A stretch of 35,139 nt of DNA from Candidatus Nanopelagicaceae bacterium. Lineage in GTDB: Bacteria; Actinomycetota; Actinomycetes; Nanopelagicales; Nanopelagicaceae. Positions 7,542-17,953 of the stretch are shown here, one piece after another. The stretch covers positions 1 through 35,139 of the forward strand of contig SHVD01000006.1 of NCBI GenBank assembly GCA_009691185.1, given 5' to 3'. The position numbers were made by a program, and so were the translations under genes. The notes beneath the pieces are model-generated. The model saw nothing but the letters and a program-made list of their open reading frames with translations. It was not told the DNA's origin and did no database searches. Each line of letters opens with the position of its first letter. The first letter of the stretch is position 1.

Positions 7542-8756
7542 ATGCATATGAGTTATCAGGTTGATCGAATTCGAAAAGATTTCCCATCTTTAAACACCGG
7601 CCTTGCCTACTTTGATGGCCCTGGTGGAACCCAAACACCGAAAGTTGTTGGGGATGCGATTGCTAAAGCGATTACAGAGCCATTATCTAACCAAGGAAGG
7701 ACCACTGCCTCTGAACAAAACGCTGAAGATTGCGTCATTGGATATCGAAATGCTGTTGCTGATTTATTAAATTGTGATCCCAAGGGTGTGGTCTATGGCA
7801 GAAGTTGGACCCAATTAACCTATGACTTCTCTAGAACTTTAGCGAAGAGTTGGAGTAAAGGGGATGAAATAATCATCTCGCAATTAGATCATGATTCAAA
7901 TATCAGGCCGTGGGTGCAGGCAGCAGAGGCGAAGGGTGTAACAGTTAAATGGGCGAAGGTAAATACCCAAACATCAGAGCTTGATACATCATCGGTTACC
8001 GATCTTTTAACAGCCAAGACAAAGTTTGTGGCGGTCACTGGAGCTTCAAACACACTTGGCACGAGGCCTGATACCACCGCAATTGGCAAAGCGGTTAAAG
8101 CAAATGGCTCGCTATTTTTAATAGATGGTGTTCACCTAACACCACATGCTTTGATTGATTTTAAAAATATGCCAGCAGATTTTTTTGGTTTTTCATCCTA
8201 CAAAATCCTAGGACCACATTGCGCATCATTTATAGCAGATCCAGCCCTGCTGGAAACATTGAGTAATGACAAGCTACTGCCCTCCACCATGGTGGTTCCG
8301 GCTCGGTTTGAGTTTGGCACCCTGCCATATGAGTTAATGGCAGGAGTCAGCGCAGCTATAGATTATGTAGCAGCACTTGATGATCAAGCATCTGGCACAA
8401 GACGTGAGCGATTGGTGAAATCACTAACCTGCCTGGAGGAGTATGAACAATCACTCTTTGATTACATGCTGAAAGGTTTAGCAAACTTGCCTGCAATTAC
8501 AATTTACTCAAAGGCAAAGCATCACACCCCAACTGCTTACTTTAATTTTAAAGATGTCGTTGCAGCTGATTTATATAAATTTATGGCCACCAAAAAGGTA
8601 AATCTGCCCGCTGCTAATTTTTATGCTCTAGAGGTCTCACGTGCTTTGGGTTTAGGTGATGCTGGGGCGCTCAGAGCAGGAGTTGCTCCTTACTCAACTA
8701 AGGATGATGTTGATCGCTTGATCTCGGGGCTAGAAGAGTATTTAGCAAGAAAATAA
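7542..8756 (+). CDS. Cysteine desulfurase-like (class V aminotransferase) protein
   Basis: YFDGPGGTQTPKVV, DHDSNIRPWVQAA, DGVHLTPHALIDFKNMPADFFGFSSYKILGPH (PLP-Lys region). Confidence 0.85.
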   Translation: MHMSYQVDRIRKDFPSLNTGLAYFDGPGGTQTPKVVGDAIAKAITEPLSNQGRTTASEQNAEDCVIGYRNAVADLLNCDPKGVVYGRSWTQLTYDFSRTLAKSWSKGDEIIISQLDHDSNIRPWVQAAEAKGVTVKWAKVNTQTSELDTSSVTDLLTAKTKFVAVTGASNTLGTRPDTTAIGKAVKANGSLFLIDGVHLTPHALIDFKNMPADFFGFSSYKILGPHCASFIADPALLETLSNDKLLPSTMVVPARFEFGTLPYELMAGVSAAIDYVAALDDQASGTRRERLVKSLTCLEEYEQSLFDYMLKGLANLPAITIYSKAKHHTPTAYFNFKDVVAADLYKFMATKKVNLPAANFYALEVSRALGLGDAGALRAGVAPYSTKDDVDRLISGLEEYLARK

Positions 8757-8761
8757 TTTAG

Positions 8762-9319
8762 ATGGCAATAACCAATACTGACCGCACCTCTTATTTTCCG
8801 CTAATTGAAAAACGTTATGGGGAGGAGATGAGTTACTGGTTTACGGTAATGAAAAAACTAGAAGACAAAAAGTATCCAGAGCAGATATCTCATCTAAAGG
8901 AGAATTACGGCTTCTCCCAAGCCCATGCCAATGCTTTAGTTATGTATTCAAGAGGCTCCAAATCTGCCGCCAGATTTACATCAGTTTCTGATTACTACAA
9001 ATCACTAGATCCAAAGCAGACAAAGTTAGTAAAAGCAATCTTTAGTGTGATTAAGAAAAAACACCCTAAGTTAACTTTGGTAATCGCTTGGAATCAGCCG
9101 ATGCTTAAAAGTGGGGATAAGTATGTATTTGGAGTCTCAACTGCTAAAAATCATATTTTGATCGCACCTTGGAGTGCGAAGGTGTTAAAGAAGTTTGCAC
9201 CGCACTTTAAAGAGTATCGGGTTAACAAAAAGACGATTGCACTACCTAATGGCTGGAAGGTAAATGGAAAATTACTTTGCGATATGGTCAAAGCTGGTTT
9301 GGAGGAGAAATCAATCTAG
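8762..9319 (+). CDS. DUF4287/DUF1801-type domain protein
   Basis: N-terminal DUF4287-like segment (SHLKENYGFSQAHANALVMY) and C-terminal DUF1801/5655-like segment. Confidence 0.65.
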   Translation: MAITNTDRTSYFPLIEKRYGEEMSYWFTVMKKLEDKKYPEQISHLKENYGFSQAHANALVMYSRGSKSAARFTSVSDYYKSLDPKQTKLVKAIFSVIKKKHPKLTLVIAWNQPMLKSGDKYVFGVSTAKNHILIAPWSAKVLKKFAPHFKEYRVNKKTIALPNGWKVNGKLLCDMVKAGLEEKSI

Positions 9320-9904
9320 TTTATAGATCTGACCCGTCTGCTTTCCTAAGATAGATTTCACATACGCATCCGCCACAGATTGGGCGCTGACCTGGTGATA
9401 GCCAGCAAATTTTGCGTGATAACTTGTTGCCTCAATTAATACATTTGGGCTTACTGTGTTAATCCGTAATCCTCTTGGCAGATCAATGGCTGCAGCTAAG
9501 GTGAAGGATTCAATTGCGCCATTGGTCAAAGCCGAAGCAGAGGCGGTAGGAATTGGATCTCTTGCTAACACTCCAGTCATAAGGGTGAAAGAACCACCAT
9601 CATTTAGGTAATTAATACCTGCTCTTACTAACTCCACCTGTCCCAATGCTTTATCTTTAAAACTATTTAAATAATCCTCATAGGTTATCTCGGTGATTTG
9701 CTTATAAACCACCTTGCCAACACAAGAGGCGACTGCGTCAACCTTGCCCACCTTCTCATACATAGCTTTTATTGAGGCAGGATCTTTCACATCAACAGAA
9801 ATTTGAGTAGTTCTAGAGACGCCAATTACGGTGCCGTGCTTGCTTAATGTTTTTGCCACATAGGAGCCGATTAAGCCAGTTGAGCCAACCACCAAGAACT
9901 TCAC
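9311..9904 (-). CDS. Short-chain dehydrogenase/reductase
   Basis: FLVVGSTGLIGSYVAKTLSKHG Rossmann start; NTVSPNV. Confidence 0.85.
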   Translation of the reverse strand: MKFLVVGSTGLIGSYVAKTLSKHGTVIGVSRTTQISVDVKDPASIKAMYEKVGKVDAVASCVGKVVYKQITEITYEDYLNSFKDKALGQVELVRAGINYLNDGGSFTLMTGVLARDPIPTASASALTNGAIESFTLAAAIDLPRGLRINTVSPNVLIEATSYHAKFAGYHQVSAQSVADAYVKSILGKQTGQIYKLD

Positions 9905-10020
9905 TTTAATTCTCCTTTGTTGAACCTACCTGCATTAATCCTATCGCTCAACTTGCAGTAGAGGATATCCAAGTAAGTTTGGGTATTGCTCCCGGCAATA
10001 ATCAGGTCTAGCCTCGTTGT

Positions 10021-10395
10021 ATGTATCAACACGGTGTAAAGCAAACCTTAAAGGCAGGAAGTGCTGTCTTTGGCGCCTCTGCAATATTTTTACTCATCGC
10101 ACCTGAATTGTTTTTAGATCTACTTAATTTAGAGGGTAATGATCAAATGGTTTGGTCAATGCGAATGATTGCAATTACATTAATTGCCTTAGCTGGCAAT
10201 ATGTGGCAAAACTCTAAGTTAAATAACAACGCCTTTGGGCTTAGATTTGTGGCTCTGGTGATGTTATTTTCAGCCACATCCCTTGGTCTCTTGACCTTGT
10301 TAATCCCGGCAAAGATAACCATTTTCACAGGTGTCTACGCTGTGATTGGCTTTTTGTTTGCAATCTCATATCTGGTTAATCTGACTAGAAAGTAG
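10021..10395 (+). CDS. Hypothetical membrane protein
   Basis: 124-aa ORF with four hydrophobic segments. Confidence 0.65.
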   Translation: MYQHGVKQTLKAGSAVFGASAIFLLIAPELFLDLLNLEGNDQMVWSMRMIAITLIALAGNMWQNSKLNNNAFGLRFVALVMLFSATSLGLLTLLIPAKITIFTGVYAVIGFLFAISYLVNLTRK

Positions 10396-10415
10396 CCCCC
10401 TTCTACTATTGCCCT

Positions 10416-10538
10416 ATGCGAGCAAAGGTGAAAAATGGTTTTCAGCCAAAGGTTTGTGTGACATGTAAATTGGAGTTTGAGTGGCGCAAGAAATGGGCAA
10501 AGAATTGGGAAAATGTAAGGTATTGGTGTAGTTGGTGA
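10416..10538 (+). pseudogene. DUF2256 domain protein, apparently truncated at C-terminus
   Basis: [40 protein letters not shown]; CxxC and [15 protein letters not shown] match DUF2256, but the terminal Cys motif is incomplete. Confidence 0.65.
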
Positions 10539-10640
10539 GATATTCCAATTACTTGGTGTGATTGCAAAATTGGCATTACCTGCTGCAAACTCAACCGCTA
10601 AATCCTCACCAGAGATATTTAATGCATACCTGCCACACAT
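10510..10640 (-). pseudogene. N-terminal fragment of SRAP (YedK/HMCES-like) protein
   Basis: [43 protein letters not shown]; homology stops where the DUF2256 antisense begins. Confidence 0.75.
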
Positions 10641-10653
10641 CTGCTAATTCTAA

Positions 10654-11286
10654 CTAATTTATTGGCAGTAGTTGAGATTTACAGCTTACTAATATCTTAC
10701 TCATCGCACTTTTTTCTGGCGCAGTGAGCCAAAGTGAGTACTTAATCTTTACTGCAATCTGACGAGCCACATACTCACATCGATAGGATTTTGCTGGGGG
10801 TAACCAGGTGGCAGCGTCGCCATCTCCTTTTTGACGGTTTAATTTGGCATCAACTGCCAGTAAATTAAGTGGATCATTAGCAATTTGACTCCGTTTTGTC
10901 TTATCAAAGTAGGCAGCCCCAGTTTGCCAAGCATTGGATAATGCCACTATATGATCAATATCAACAGTAGATTTTTCACTACTAAAAATTAGAGTCTCAC
11001 CGCTAAATGGATCCAGCAATTGCCCTGCTATCACCTTGCAATCTCTGGTCCCCACTTTGTAGGTAATATTTGTTAAATCTCGTTTTAATGTGTCATTTCT
11101 AGCATCACAACCATTTCGATCAGGATCAGACCAGTGGGGAAATTGGGCGCGGGTGTAACCAGTTTTAGCTGCCCGTCCCTTCACCTGCAAAGCATTTAAA
11201 CCCTCGATCGCAGTTTCAGGTTGGGCAGCAAATGAATCAGGAGCCAGAGCTGTTGCTACCAGAAGTAATAAAACAATCCGTCTCAT
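10654..11286 (-). CDS. Secreted HNH/DUF1524-type nuclease
   Basis: Signal peptide; DRNGCDARNDTLKRDL and STVDIDHIVALSNAWQTGA. Confidence 0.85.
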   Translation of the reverse strand: MRRIVLLLLVATALAPDSFAAQPETAIEGLNALQVKGRAAKTGYTRAQFPHWSDPDRNGCDARNDTLKRDLTNITYKVGTRDCKVIAGQLLDPFSGETLIFSSEKSTVDIDHIVALSNAWQTGAAYFDKTKRSQIANDPLNLLAVDAKLNRQKGDGDAATWLPPAKSYRCEYVARQIAVKIKYSLWLTAPEKSAMSKILVSCKSQLLPIN

Positions 11287-11325
11287 ACGATAATACTCTT
11301 AGTAATAGATAGATAAGGCAAGTAT

Positions 11326-12123
11326 TTAAATTACGAAGCTGCCAATCTTTGAGTTTGTCGTATTTATTAACAAAATTACATCAATAATCACGGTGACCAT
11401 TAAAGACTTAAAGATTACTGAGTCAGGCGCCACACTAGTTATTACCGCAGCGCCTAAGCCAAGTATCAGTAAGGGGGTATTGGCAACAGTTGCGTGTAAT
11501 AGCAAGGTAGCTAATATCAATATGCTGGCACAGATTATTCGCGAAGGCTTTTTTCCTAGCCGCTGCGGCAATCCTTTTATGCCAGAGGTTAAATCCTGAT
11601 CTAAATCTTTAAGCACATTGGCAAAGTGTGCTGCAACACCAAGTAATGCTCCTGCTGTAATTAACCAGATTGGCACTGGGCGATCAGTTGCGATTACCAA
11701 AGATGAGACAAGGGCTGAGAAGGCCAATGCATATGGCAAAGGTGATAAAAGGGTTGATTTGAAGTAAAAGTTATAGGCAACACCCATTCCTACTCCAAAC
11801 AAATAAAGTAGCCCACCTTTTATGCCCAGTGGTCCAAGTAGGTTAAGTAGAAGTGTAGCTGGGGCGGTGATCTTAACTGCCCGCAGTAATTGATCTGCAG
11901 TAATTACCCCAGCAACTAATGGTTTATTGGTGCGATTATGTTTTAAATCATCCTGGTAATCATTTAAATCATTAGACCAACCAACTAATAATTGACCAAG
12001 AAAAATACCAAATGCAATAATTAAGGCAGGTCCCTCCCACCATAATTCAGTCGCAAGTAAGAATGAGACAAAAGTTACTGCGAAAGTGGGTCCAAAATGG
12101 CTGGCTCGCAGCAGAGCACGCAA
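11326..12123 (-). CDS. UbiA family prenyltransferase
   Basis: NDLNDYQDDLKHNRTNKPLVAG and LKDLDQDLTSGIKGLPQRLG motifs with many TM segments. Confidence 0.85.
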   Translation of the reverse strand: MRALLRASHFGPTFAVTFVSFLLATELWWEGPALIIAFGIFLGQLLVGWSNDLNDYQDDLKHNRTNKPLVAGVITADQLLRAVKITAPATLLLNLLGPLGIKGGLLYLFGVGMGVAYNFYFKSTLLSPLPYALAFSALVSSLVIATDRPVPIWLITAGALLGVAAHFANVLKDLDQDLTSGIKGLPQRLGKKPSRIICASILILATLLLHATVANTPLLILGLGAAVITSVAPDSVIFKSLMVTVIIDVILLINTTNSKIGSFVI

Positions 12124-12125
12124 GA

Positions 12126-12668
12126 TTACTTATTCCCGATCGCTCTCTTCAAATCCAAGTACTCTTCACAATTAACACCACACAAGCTCTTCAGTTTGGC
12201 TAGGTTTTTCTTAGCATCCGCTGTTTTCTTAGTGAGCATAAATAACTCACCTTGATACTCCAGAGCGCCTAGATGTTTTGGATCAATTTTCAAAGCTTTG
12301 GTGTAGTAAGTAGCGGCTGGCTTATATTGCTTTAAATTTCTTGCGCTATACCCCAGCAGGTTATTTACATCAGCGTTATTTGGAAAATCTTTATCAGCGA
12401 TCTTTAAAGCTGCTAGTGCAGCAGTGAAATCTTTTTTTGCAATCAAAGCTCTAATTGTTGCCAACTCGCCACTTAAAGTTTTAGCTACTGCAGCTGGGGT
12501 AGTTGGAGATGGAGTTGGAGATGGAGTTGGAGTTGGGGTTCTTGTGGCAGTAGGTGCTGGGGCAGTTGTCGCTGCAGGTGCTGGATTAGATCCCCCAGTA
12601 TCTGCAGCATATGAAGACGGCATGCTAATTACCAGTAAGAAAGTCAAGGCCAACTTTTTCATCTTCAA
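12126..12668 (-). CDS. TPR protein with signal peptide and Pro/Thr linker
   Basis: PTPTPSPTPSPTTP linker; TPR-like YTKALKIDPKHLGALEYQGELF. Confidence 0.75.
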   Translation of the reverse strand: MKMKKLALTFLLVISMPSSYAADTGGSNPAPAATTAPAPTATRTPTPTPSPTPSPTTPAAVAKTLSGELATIRALIAKKDFTAALAALKIADKDFPNNADVNNLLGYSARNLKQYKPAATYYTKALKIDPKHLGALEYQGELFMLTKKTADAKKNLAKLKSLCGVNCEEYLDLKRAIGNK

Positions 12669-12713
12669 ATTCTAACCTTTAAAAAAAGTAATCAGTAGCG
12701 AAGTGGGTGTAAT

Positions 12714-15170
12714 TTAAACCACGAAATTTACTAATTTAGGCGCAACGGTAATCACCTTGCTAACCTTCAATCCGGCTAAAGCACTCTTAATTTCAGCATT
12801 CTCCTTAGCTAGTTTTTCCAGATCTTCTTTTGAAATATTTGGTGAAACTTCAATACGATCTTTAATCTTGCCATTTATCTGCAAGATTGCAATTACATCA
12901 TCAGCACCAAGCAATGATTTATCAATCTTCGGCCAGCCAGCATTGGCGATGGCAGGTTTATGGCCAAGTTTTTCCCACATATCCTCAGCGGTATAAGGAG
13001 CAACAAGTGAAAGGCAGATCGCAATCGCCTCACTCGCCTGCCTTACCGCTGGATCACCTGCGCCACATCCTGAGTCAATTGCTTTGCGTGTGGCATTTAC
13101 TAACTCCATAACTCTTGCAATTACTACGTTAAATCGAAATGATTCAACTGCAACTTCAATATCAGATACCGCCTTTGCTACTACCTTGCGAAGTGTGAGA
13201 TCTCCTTTGAAAAAATCAACCCCCGGCTTACTTGTCACCTCTTGGCTGATCTTCCAAGCACGATTTAAGAACTTTAATGAACCAGCTGGTGAAACATCAG
13301 ACCAATCAATGTCATCTTCAGGCGGGCCAGCAAATACTAAGGAAACCCTGATTGCATCAACGCCATGCTTATCTAGCTCATCTGATAATTTAACAAGATT
13401 GCCTCGGCTCTTACTCATTGCCGAACCATCCATAAACACCATTCCTTGATTTAATAATCTGGTAAATGGCTCGTTAAAGTTGAGCAGGCCAAGATCATTT
13501 AATACCTTGGTGAAAAATCTTGAGTAAAGAAGATGCAAGATCGCATGGGTTACACCACCTACATATTGATCAACTGGTAACCAAGTTTCAACAGCTTTCT
13601 TATCAAAGGCTAGATCATGGTTATTAACAGAGGTGTAGCGAAGGAAGTACCAAGAGGAGTCCACAAATGTATCCATGGTGTCGGCATCTCGTTTTGCAGG
13701 AGCATTACATTTTGGACACTTAACATTGACCCAATCAGAGGCTGCGCCCAGTGGTGATGAACCTTTTGGTTTCAGATCTAAGCCTTTGGCATCTGGTAAT
13801 TTCACTGGAAGTTCTGCCTCTGGTACTGGCACTAAACCACACTTATCACAATGAATAATTGGAATTGGTGTCCCCCAAAATCGTTGACGGGATATCAGCC
13901 AATCACGTAGCCGGTAATTCTTAGTTGCCTTACCTAACTTCTTTCCTTCAATCTCTTTAATAATCTCAGCAATGGCATCATCTTTTTTTAATCCAGAAAT
14001 AGAGCCAGAGTTAATTACCAGACCATCACCATCGGTTGCGATCCCCGAGGTGTTTGGATCATCAAGGCCAGTATCAATAACTACCCGAATTGGTAATTTC
14101 ATTGCTTTGGCAAAATCTAAATCTCGCTGATCATGTGCTGGAACTGCCATGATGGCACCTGTCCCGTAATCAGCTAAAACATAATCAGATGTCCAGATAG
14201 GAATTTTTTCATTATTAACTGGGTTAATTGCGTAGCGATTTAAAAATACCCCAGTTTTAACTCGATCAGTAGCCAGGCGATCAATATCAGTAGAGGACTT
14301 TACGGTCTCTAAATACTTTTTAAACTCTGCTTCAACTGGTGTATTTGCAACTAAATCTGCTGCCAGCACCGAATCTGGTGCTACCACCATAAATGTTGCA
14401 CCATATAAAGTGTCTGGACGAGTGGTGTAGACAGTTATTTTCTTGTCAACGCTATCAACTGCGAAATCAACTTGGGCGCCAGTTGATCTGCCAATCCAGT
14501 TGCGTTGCATAAGCAAGACTTTCTCTGGCCACTTACCCTCCAATTGATCCATGTCATCAAGTAGGCGGTCTGCGTATTCAGTGATCTTTAAATACCATTG
14601 GTTTAATTTCTTTTTTGTGACAGTGCTATCACACCTTTCACAAAGACCTGCAACTACCTGCTCATTAGCTAAAACAGTTTGGCAATCAGGACACCAGTTA
14701 ACTGCTGAATCTTTGCGATATGCCAACCCCTTTTCAAACATTTTAAGAAATAACCATTGATTCCATTTGTAATACTCAGGATCACAGGTGTGAAGTACTC
14801 GATCCCAATCAAAGGAGCAGGCATACCTGCGCATAGATGCTTTTTGAACATCAATATTTTCATAGGTCCACTGCCTTGGGTCAGCATCCCTTTTTATCGC
14901 AGCATTCTCAGCCGGTAATCCAAATGCATCCCAACCAATTGGGTGCATTACATTAAATCCTTTTTGAATCCAATATCTAGCAATTACATCACCTAATGCA
15001 TAAGCCTCAGCATGACCCATGTGTAGGTCACCTGATGGATAAGGAAACATATCCAAAACATATTTTTTAGGTCGTGAATCTTTATCATTGCCAGTTTTAA
15101 ATGGTGCTAACTTGTCCCAAACTGGCAGCCACTTATCCTGTACCGCTTTAAAGTCATAAGCCTCATGCAT
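12714..15170 (-). CDS. leuS: Leucyl-tRNA synthetase
   Basis: [27 protein letters not shown], full-length 818 aa. Confidence 0.98.
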   Translation of the reverse strand: MHEAYDFKAVQDKWLPVWDKLAPFKTGNDKDSRPKKYVLDMFPYPSGDLHMGHAEAYALGDVIARYWIQKGFNVMHPIGWDAFGLPAENAAIKRDADPRQWTYENIDVQKASMRRYACSFDWDRVLHTCDPEYYKWNQWLFLKMFEKGLAYRKDSAVNWCPDCQTVLANEQVVAGLCERCDSTVTKKKLNQWYLKITEYADRLLDDMDQLEGKWPEKVLLMQRNWIGRSTGAQVDFAVDSVDKKITVYTTRPDTLYGATFMVVAPDSVLAADLVANTPVEAEFKKYLETVKSSTDIDRLATDRVKTGVFLNRYAINPVNNEKIPIWTSDYVLADYGTGAIMAVPAHDQRDLDFAKAMKLPIRVVIDTGLDDPNTSGIATDGDGLVINSGSISGLKKDDAIAEIIKEIEGKKLGKATKNYRLRDWLISRQRFWGTPIPIIHCDKCGLVPVPEAELPVKLPDAKGLDLKPKGSSPLGAASDWVNVKCPKCNAPAKRDADTMDTFVDSSWYFLRYTSVNNHDLAFDKKAVETWLPVDQYVGGVTHAILHLLYSRFFTKVLNDLGLLNFNEPFTRLLNQGMVFMDGSAMSKSRGNLVKLSDELDKHGVDAIRVSLVFAGPPEDDIDWSDVSPAGSLKFLNRAWKISQEVTSKPGVDFFKGDLTLRKVVAKAVSDIEVAVESFRFNVVIARVMELVNATRKAIDSGCGAGDPAVRQASEAIAICLSLVAPYTAEDMWEKLGHKPAIANAGWPKIDKSLLGADDVIAILQINGKIKDRIEVSPNISKEDLEKLAKENAEIKSALAGLKVSKVITVAPKLVNFVV

Positions 15171-15265
15171 AGCAAGGCCAGCTAAGTATGGCGATTACTT
15201 TACTTGCCATCATCGCTCCTCTTATCTCTTTAACCTAAATGATAAATCCAGATAGATAAATCTTG

Positions 15266-15338
15266 TGGAGCTGAGGGGAGTCGAACCCCTGACCCCTTGC
15301 ATGCCATGCAAGTGCGCTACCAGCTGCGCTACAGCCCC
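15266..15338 (-). tRNA. tRNA-Ala (GGC)
   Basis: Minus strand GGGGCTGTAGCGCAGCTGGTAGCGCACTTGCATGGCATGCAAGGGGTCAGGGGTTCGACTCCCCTCAGCTCCA; anticodon loop ATGGCAT; no encoded CCA. Confidence 0.95.
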
Positions 15339-15443
15339 GCTTGTTTACAGGTGCTGACCCTATCTAATTAGTTGGGCATCTTCTAAATTTGTGCCTCACA
15401 TAGTTGCCTTCCTCACCTTCATTTTCAGTGGTAGATTTTCGAT

Positions 15444-16367
15444 ATGAGCACACCTACTGTGAAGATCAGTAAAGACCAACATGTTTGGGCATTTAAAGCC
15501 GACATGCAACCAGTTATAACAGTTGATCCAGGAACCGTAATTGAAATAGAGACTTGGGATTGCTTTACCGGTCAGGTGCAAAGTGAGAGTGACACATTAG
15601 AAAAATTAGATTTAACAAGAATTAATAGTGCTACCGGTCCAATTGCAGTTAAAGGTGCGATGCCTGGTGATTCAATTTCAGTAACTTTGATTGATATCAA
15701 GCCTGGACCACAAGGTGCTGGCATGGTAATTCCTGAGTGGGGCCAATTAATTGATAAGGCAAAATCACCAATAACAAGAATTTTTAAAGTTGCAGGTGAC
15801 ACAATTACCATGCAATCAAATGGTGTTACATTTCCAAAGCGACCAATGTTTGGAGTGATTGGCGTAGCACCTGCAAGTGGTGAGATTTCAACCTTTGCTG
15901 CTAATCGTCATGGTGGAAATATGGATGATAATCAAAATGGAATTGGTGCAACTATTCATTTACCTGTTTTTCAACCAGGTGGTCAGTTAGCAATTGGTGA
16001 TATGCATGCATCAATGGGTGATGGTGAGATCTCTGGTACTGGTGTTGAAATTGGCGGTACTGGAATTATTAAAGTTGATTTAATAAAAGGAAAAGCTGCT
16101 GGTTGGCCAGTTACTGAAACAAAAGATTCTTGGATAACTCATGGCACAACCGCTGACAGTATTGATGGTGCATTAAAAAATGCAGCAGAGGAAGCAGCTA
16201 AGTTATTAGTTGATGAGTGGGGCTTTACGATGGAGGATGCTTTTATATTTTTATCAGTTGCCGGTGATCTTGGAATCGCCCAATACTGTCATCCCTCACC
16301 AGGCAGTGTGATCGCAAAAATGCGAGTGCCTAAGATTTCCCGTGCGCCTAAACCTTTTAGAATCTAG
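15444..16367 (+). CDS. Acetamidase/formamidase family protein
   Basis: ANRHGGNMDDNQNGIGATIHLPVFQPGGQLAIGDMHASMGDGEISGTGVE. Confidence 0.92.
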   Translation: MSTPTVKISKDQHVWAFKADMQPVITVDPGTVIEIETWDCFTGQVQSESDTLEKLDLTRINSATGPIAVKGAMPGDSISVTLIDIKPGPQGAGMVIPEWGQLIDKAKSPITRIFKVAGDTITMQSNGVTFPKRPMFGVIGVAPASGEISTFAANRHGGNMDDNQNGIGATIHLPVFQPGGQLAIGDMHASMGDGEISGTGVEIGGTGIIKVDLIKGKAAGWPVTETKDSWITHGTTADSIDGALKNAAEEAAKLLVDEWGFTMEDAFIFLSVAGDLGIAQYCHPSPGSVIAKMRVPKISRAPKPFRI

Positions 16368-16468
16368 CAAACAAATATAAAAATACTCAGGAGTAACTGA
16401 GAAAACCTGTAAGACTTCTTCTAATGCTTTCAGGCATAGGTCTGAAACACTATGAAAGAGGTTGAGCT

Positions 16469-17905
16469 TTGGCACAACTAGAACGTAATGCGGTTGGACT
16501 ACGCGAAGTAGCTTTCCAATCAATCTGTTGTATGGCACCGGCTGCTGCAATTGCAGCATCCATTCCATTTGGTTCCCCATTAGCAGGTGGCGCACTACCA
16601 CTTGCAGTTGTCTTTGCGTTTATTGGAATTTTCTTCACCGCTTCCAGCATTGGGCAACTTGCAGCTCACATCCCATCAGCAGGCTCTGTTGCAACTTATA
16701 GCGCAGTTGGGCTTCGTCCGTGGGTTGGATTCTTAGTCGGCTGGATATATGCAGCAGTTGAAATCTTGATTGTGCCACTTGTTATGTTGCAACTTGGTTA
16801 CACAGTTGCAGGTGAGTGGAACTCTGAGAATTCTTCATTCTCTACCGGAAATTGGTGGATCTTTACCACCCTTGGTATTTTGCTAGTTGGTTTCTTGGTT
16901 TACCGTGGAATTCGTACCTCAACTAAAGCTGGTGTAATCCTTGGTGCTGTTGAAATCATTGTGTTCGCGCTATTCGGGCTTTATTTAATTGTTAAAGCTG
17001 GTGGAAATAATGACCTTGCAGTATTTTCAACAAAATATGCAAATGCTGAAGGTTTCACTGGCTGGTCAGGTGTTATTGCTGGATCTGTTTTCTGTCTTTT
17101 AGCATTTGCTGGCTTTGAAGCAGCAGCTCCACTTGCTGAAGAAACTAAGAATCCAAAGAAAAATATTCCTAAAGCAGTAATGATTGCAACAGTTTCAATT
17201 GGTGCACTTTATGCACTAACTACATATGCTGCTGCGATTACATTTGGTCCAGATAAGTTCAAAGATTTCGCTGGTTATAACAATGGCGTGCCTTGGAGTG
17301 GTTTAGCAAAGGGTGTTGGAACCATATTCTGGTTACTAGTCCTATTTGCGATTATTAACTCAACAATTGCAAATGCAAATGGTGGCGCTAACGTGTTCAC
17401 CAGAACTGCATATGCTTTTGGCCGTGCTGGAGTTTTCCCAGGTAAATTGGCTGAACTTGATCCGAAATACAAGTCTCCACGTAATGCTGTTCTACTTCAG
17501 TTAGCTGTTGGTCTTGCACTAGCCCTTGGGCTTGGTTCAAAGTACACACCACAAACTGCATTTGGAATCGTTGCTACTGGCTTAGTGGTAGCAATTGTTC
17601 CGGTTTATATGATTGCAAATCTTGCATGCATTGGATATTTCTCAAAGCATCGCAAAGAAGAGCGTCATCCATTACTTCACATCATCGTTCCAATTATTGG
17701 ATTCCTATTCTTAATTCCTGGCTTCTTTAACGCAGCTGGAATTACTGGAGTTCCTGGTCTGAAGTTTATTGTGGCACTTTCTTCACCACTAACTCTTGGT
17801 GCATACGCAATGGGAGTTTGGATACTTCTTGGATTTGTCGCACTTGCTTATCTAAATAAAAATAAGCCTGAGGCAATCAAGGCGGTAGCAACAGTTCACG
17901 AATAA
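16469..17905 (+). CDS. APC family amino acid permease (TTG start)
   Basis: 12-TM-like profile; LAFAGFEAAAPLAEETKNPKKNIPKA; GAGG upstream of TTG. Confidence 0.9.
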   Translation: MAQLERNAVGLREVAFQSICCMAPAAAIAASIPFGSPLAGGALPLAVVFAFIGIFFTASSIGQLAAHIPSAGSVATYSAVGLRPWVGFLVGWIYAAVEILIVPLVMLQLGYTVAGEWNSENSSFSTGNWWIFTTLGILLVGFLVYRGIRTSTKAGVILGAVEIIVFALFGLYLIVKAGGNNDLAVFSTKYANAEGFTGWSGVIAGSVFCLLAFAGFEAAAPLAEETKNPKKNIPKAVMIATVSIGALYALTTYAAAITFGPDKFKDFAGYNNGVPWSGLAKGVGTIFWLLVLFAIINSTIANANGGANVFTRTAYAFGRAGVFPGKLAELDPKYKSPRNAVLLQLAVGLALALGLGSKYTPQTAFGIVATGLVVAIVPVYMIANLACIGYFSKHRKEERHPLLHIIVPIIGFLFLIPGFFNAAGITGVPGLKFIVALSSPLTLGAYAMGVWILLGFVALAYLNKNKPEAIKAVATVHE

Positions 17906-17920
17906 CTAATTACTTAAAAG

Positions 17921-17953
17921 GCCCGTTCACTAGAAATAGTGGGCGGGTTTTTT
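17921..17953 (+). terminator. Rho-independent terminator
   Basis: CCCGTTCACTA-GAAA-TAGTGGGCGGG followed by T6, between convergent genes. Confidence 0.85.

Noticed and set aside
10335-10640. 101-aa ORF taken as an intact novel protein
   Set aside because: Its first ~43 residues are SRAP N-terminus and the remainder is antisense of DUF2256 and flanking DNA; better explained as a truncated gene.
12757-13449. Plus-strand ORFs inside leuS (also opposite ligA, etfA and iscS)
   Set aside because: Antisense shadow ORFs of strongly supported genes, with no family similarity.
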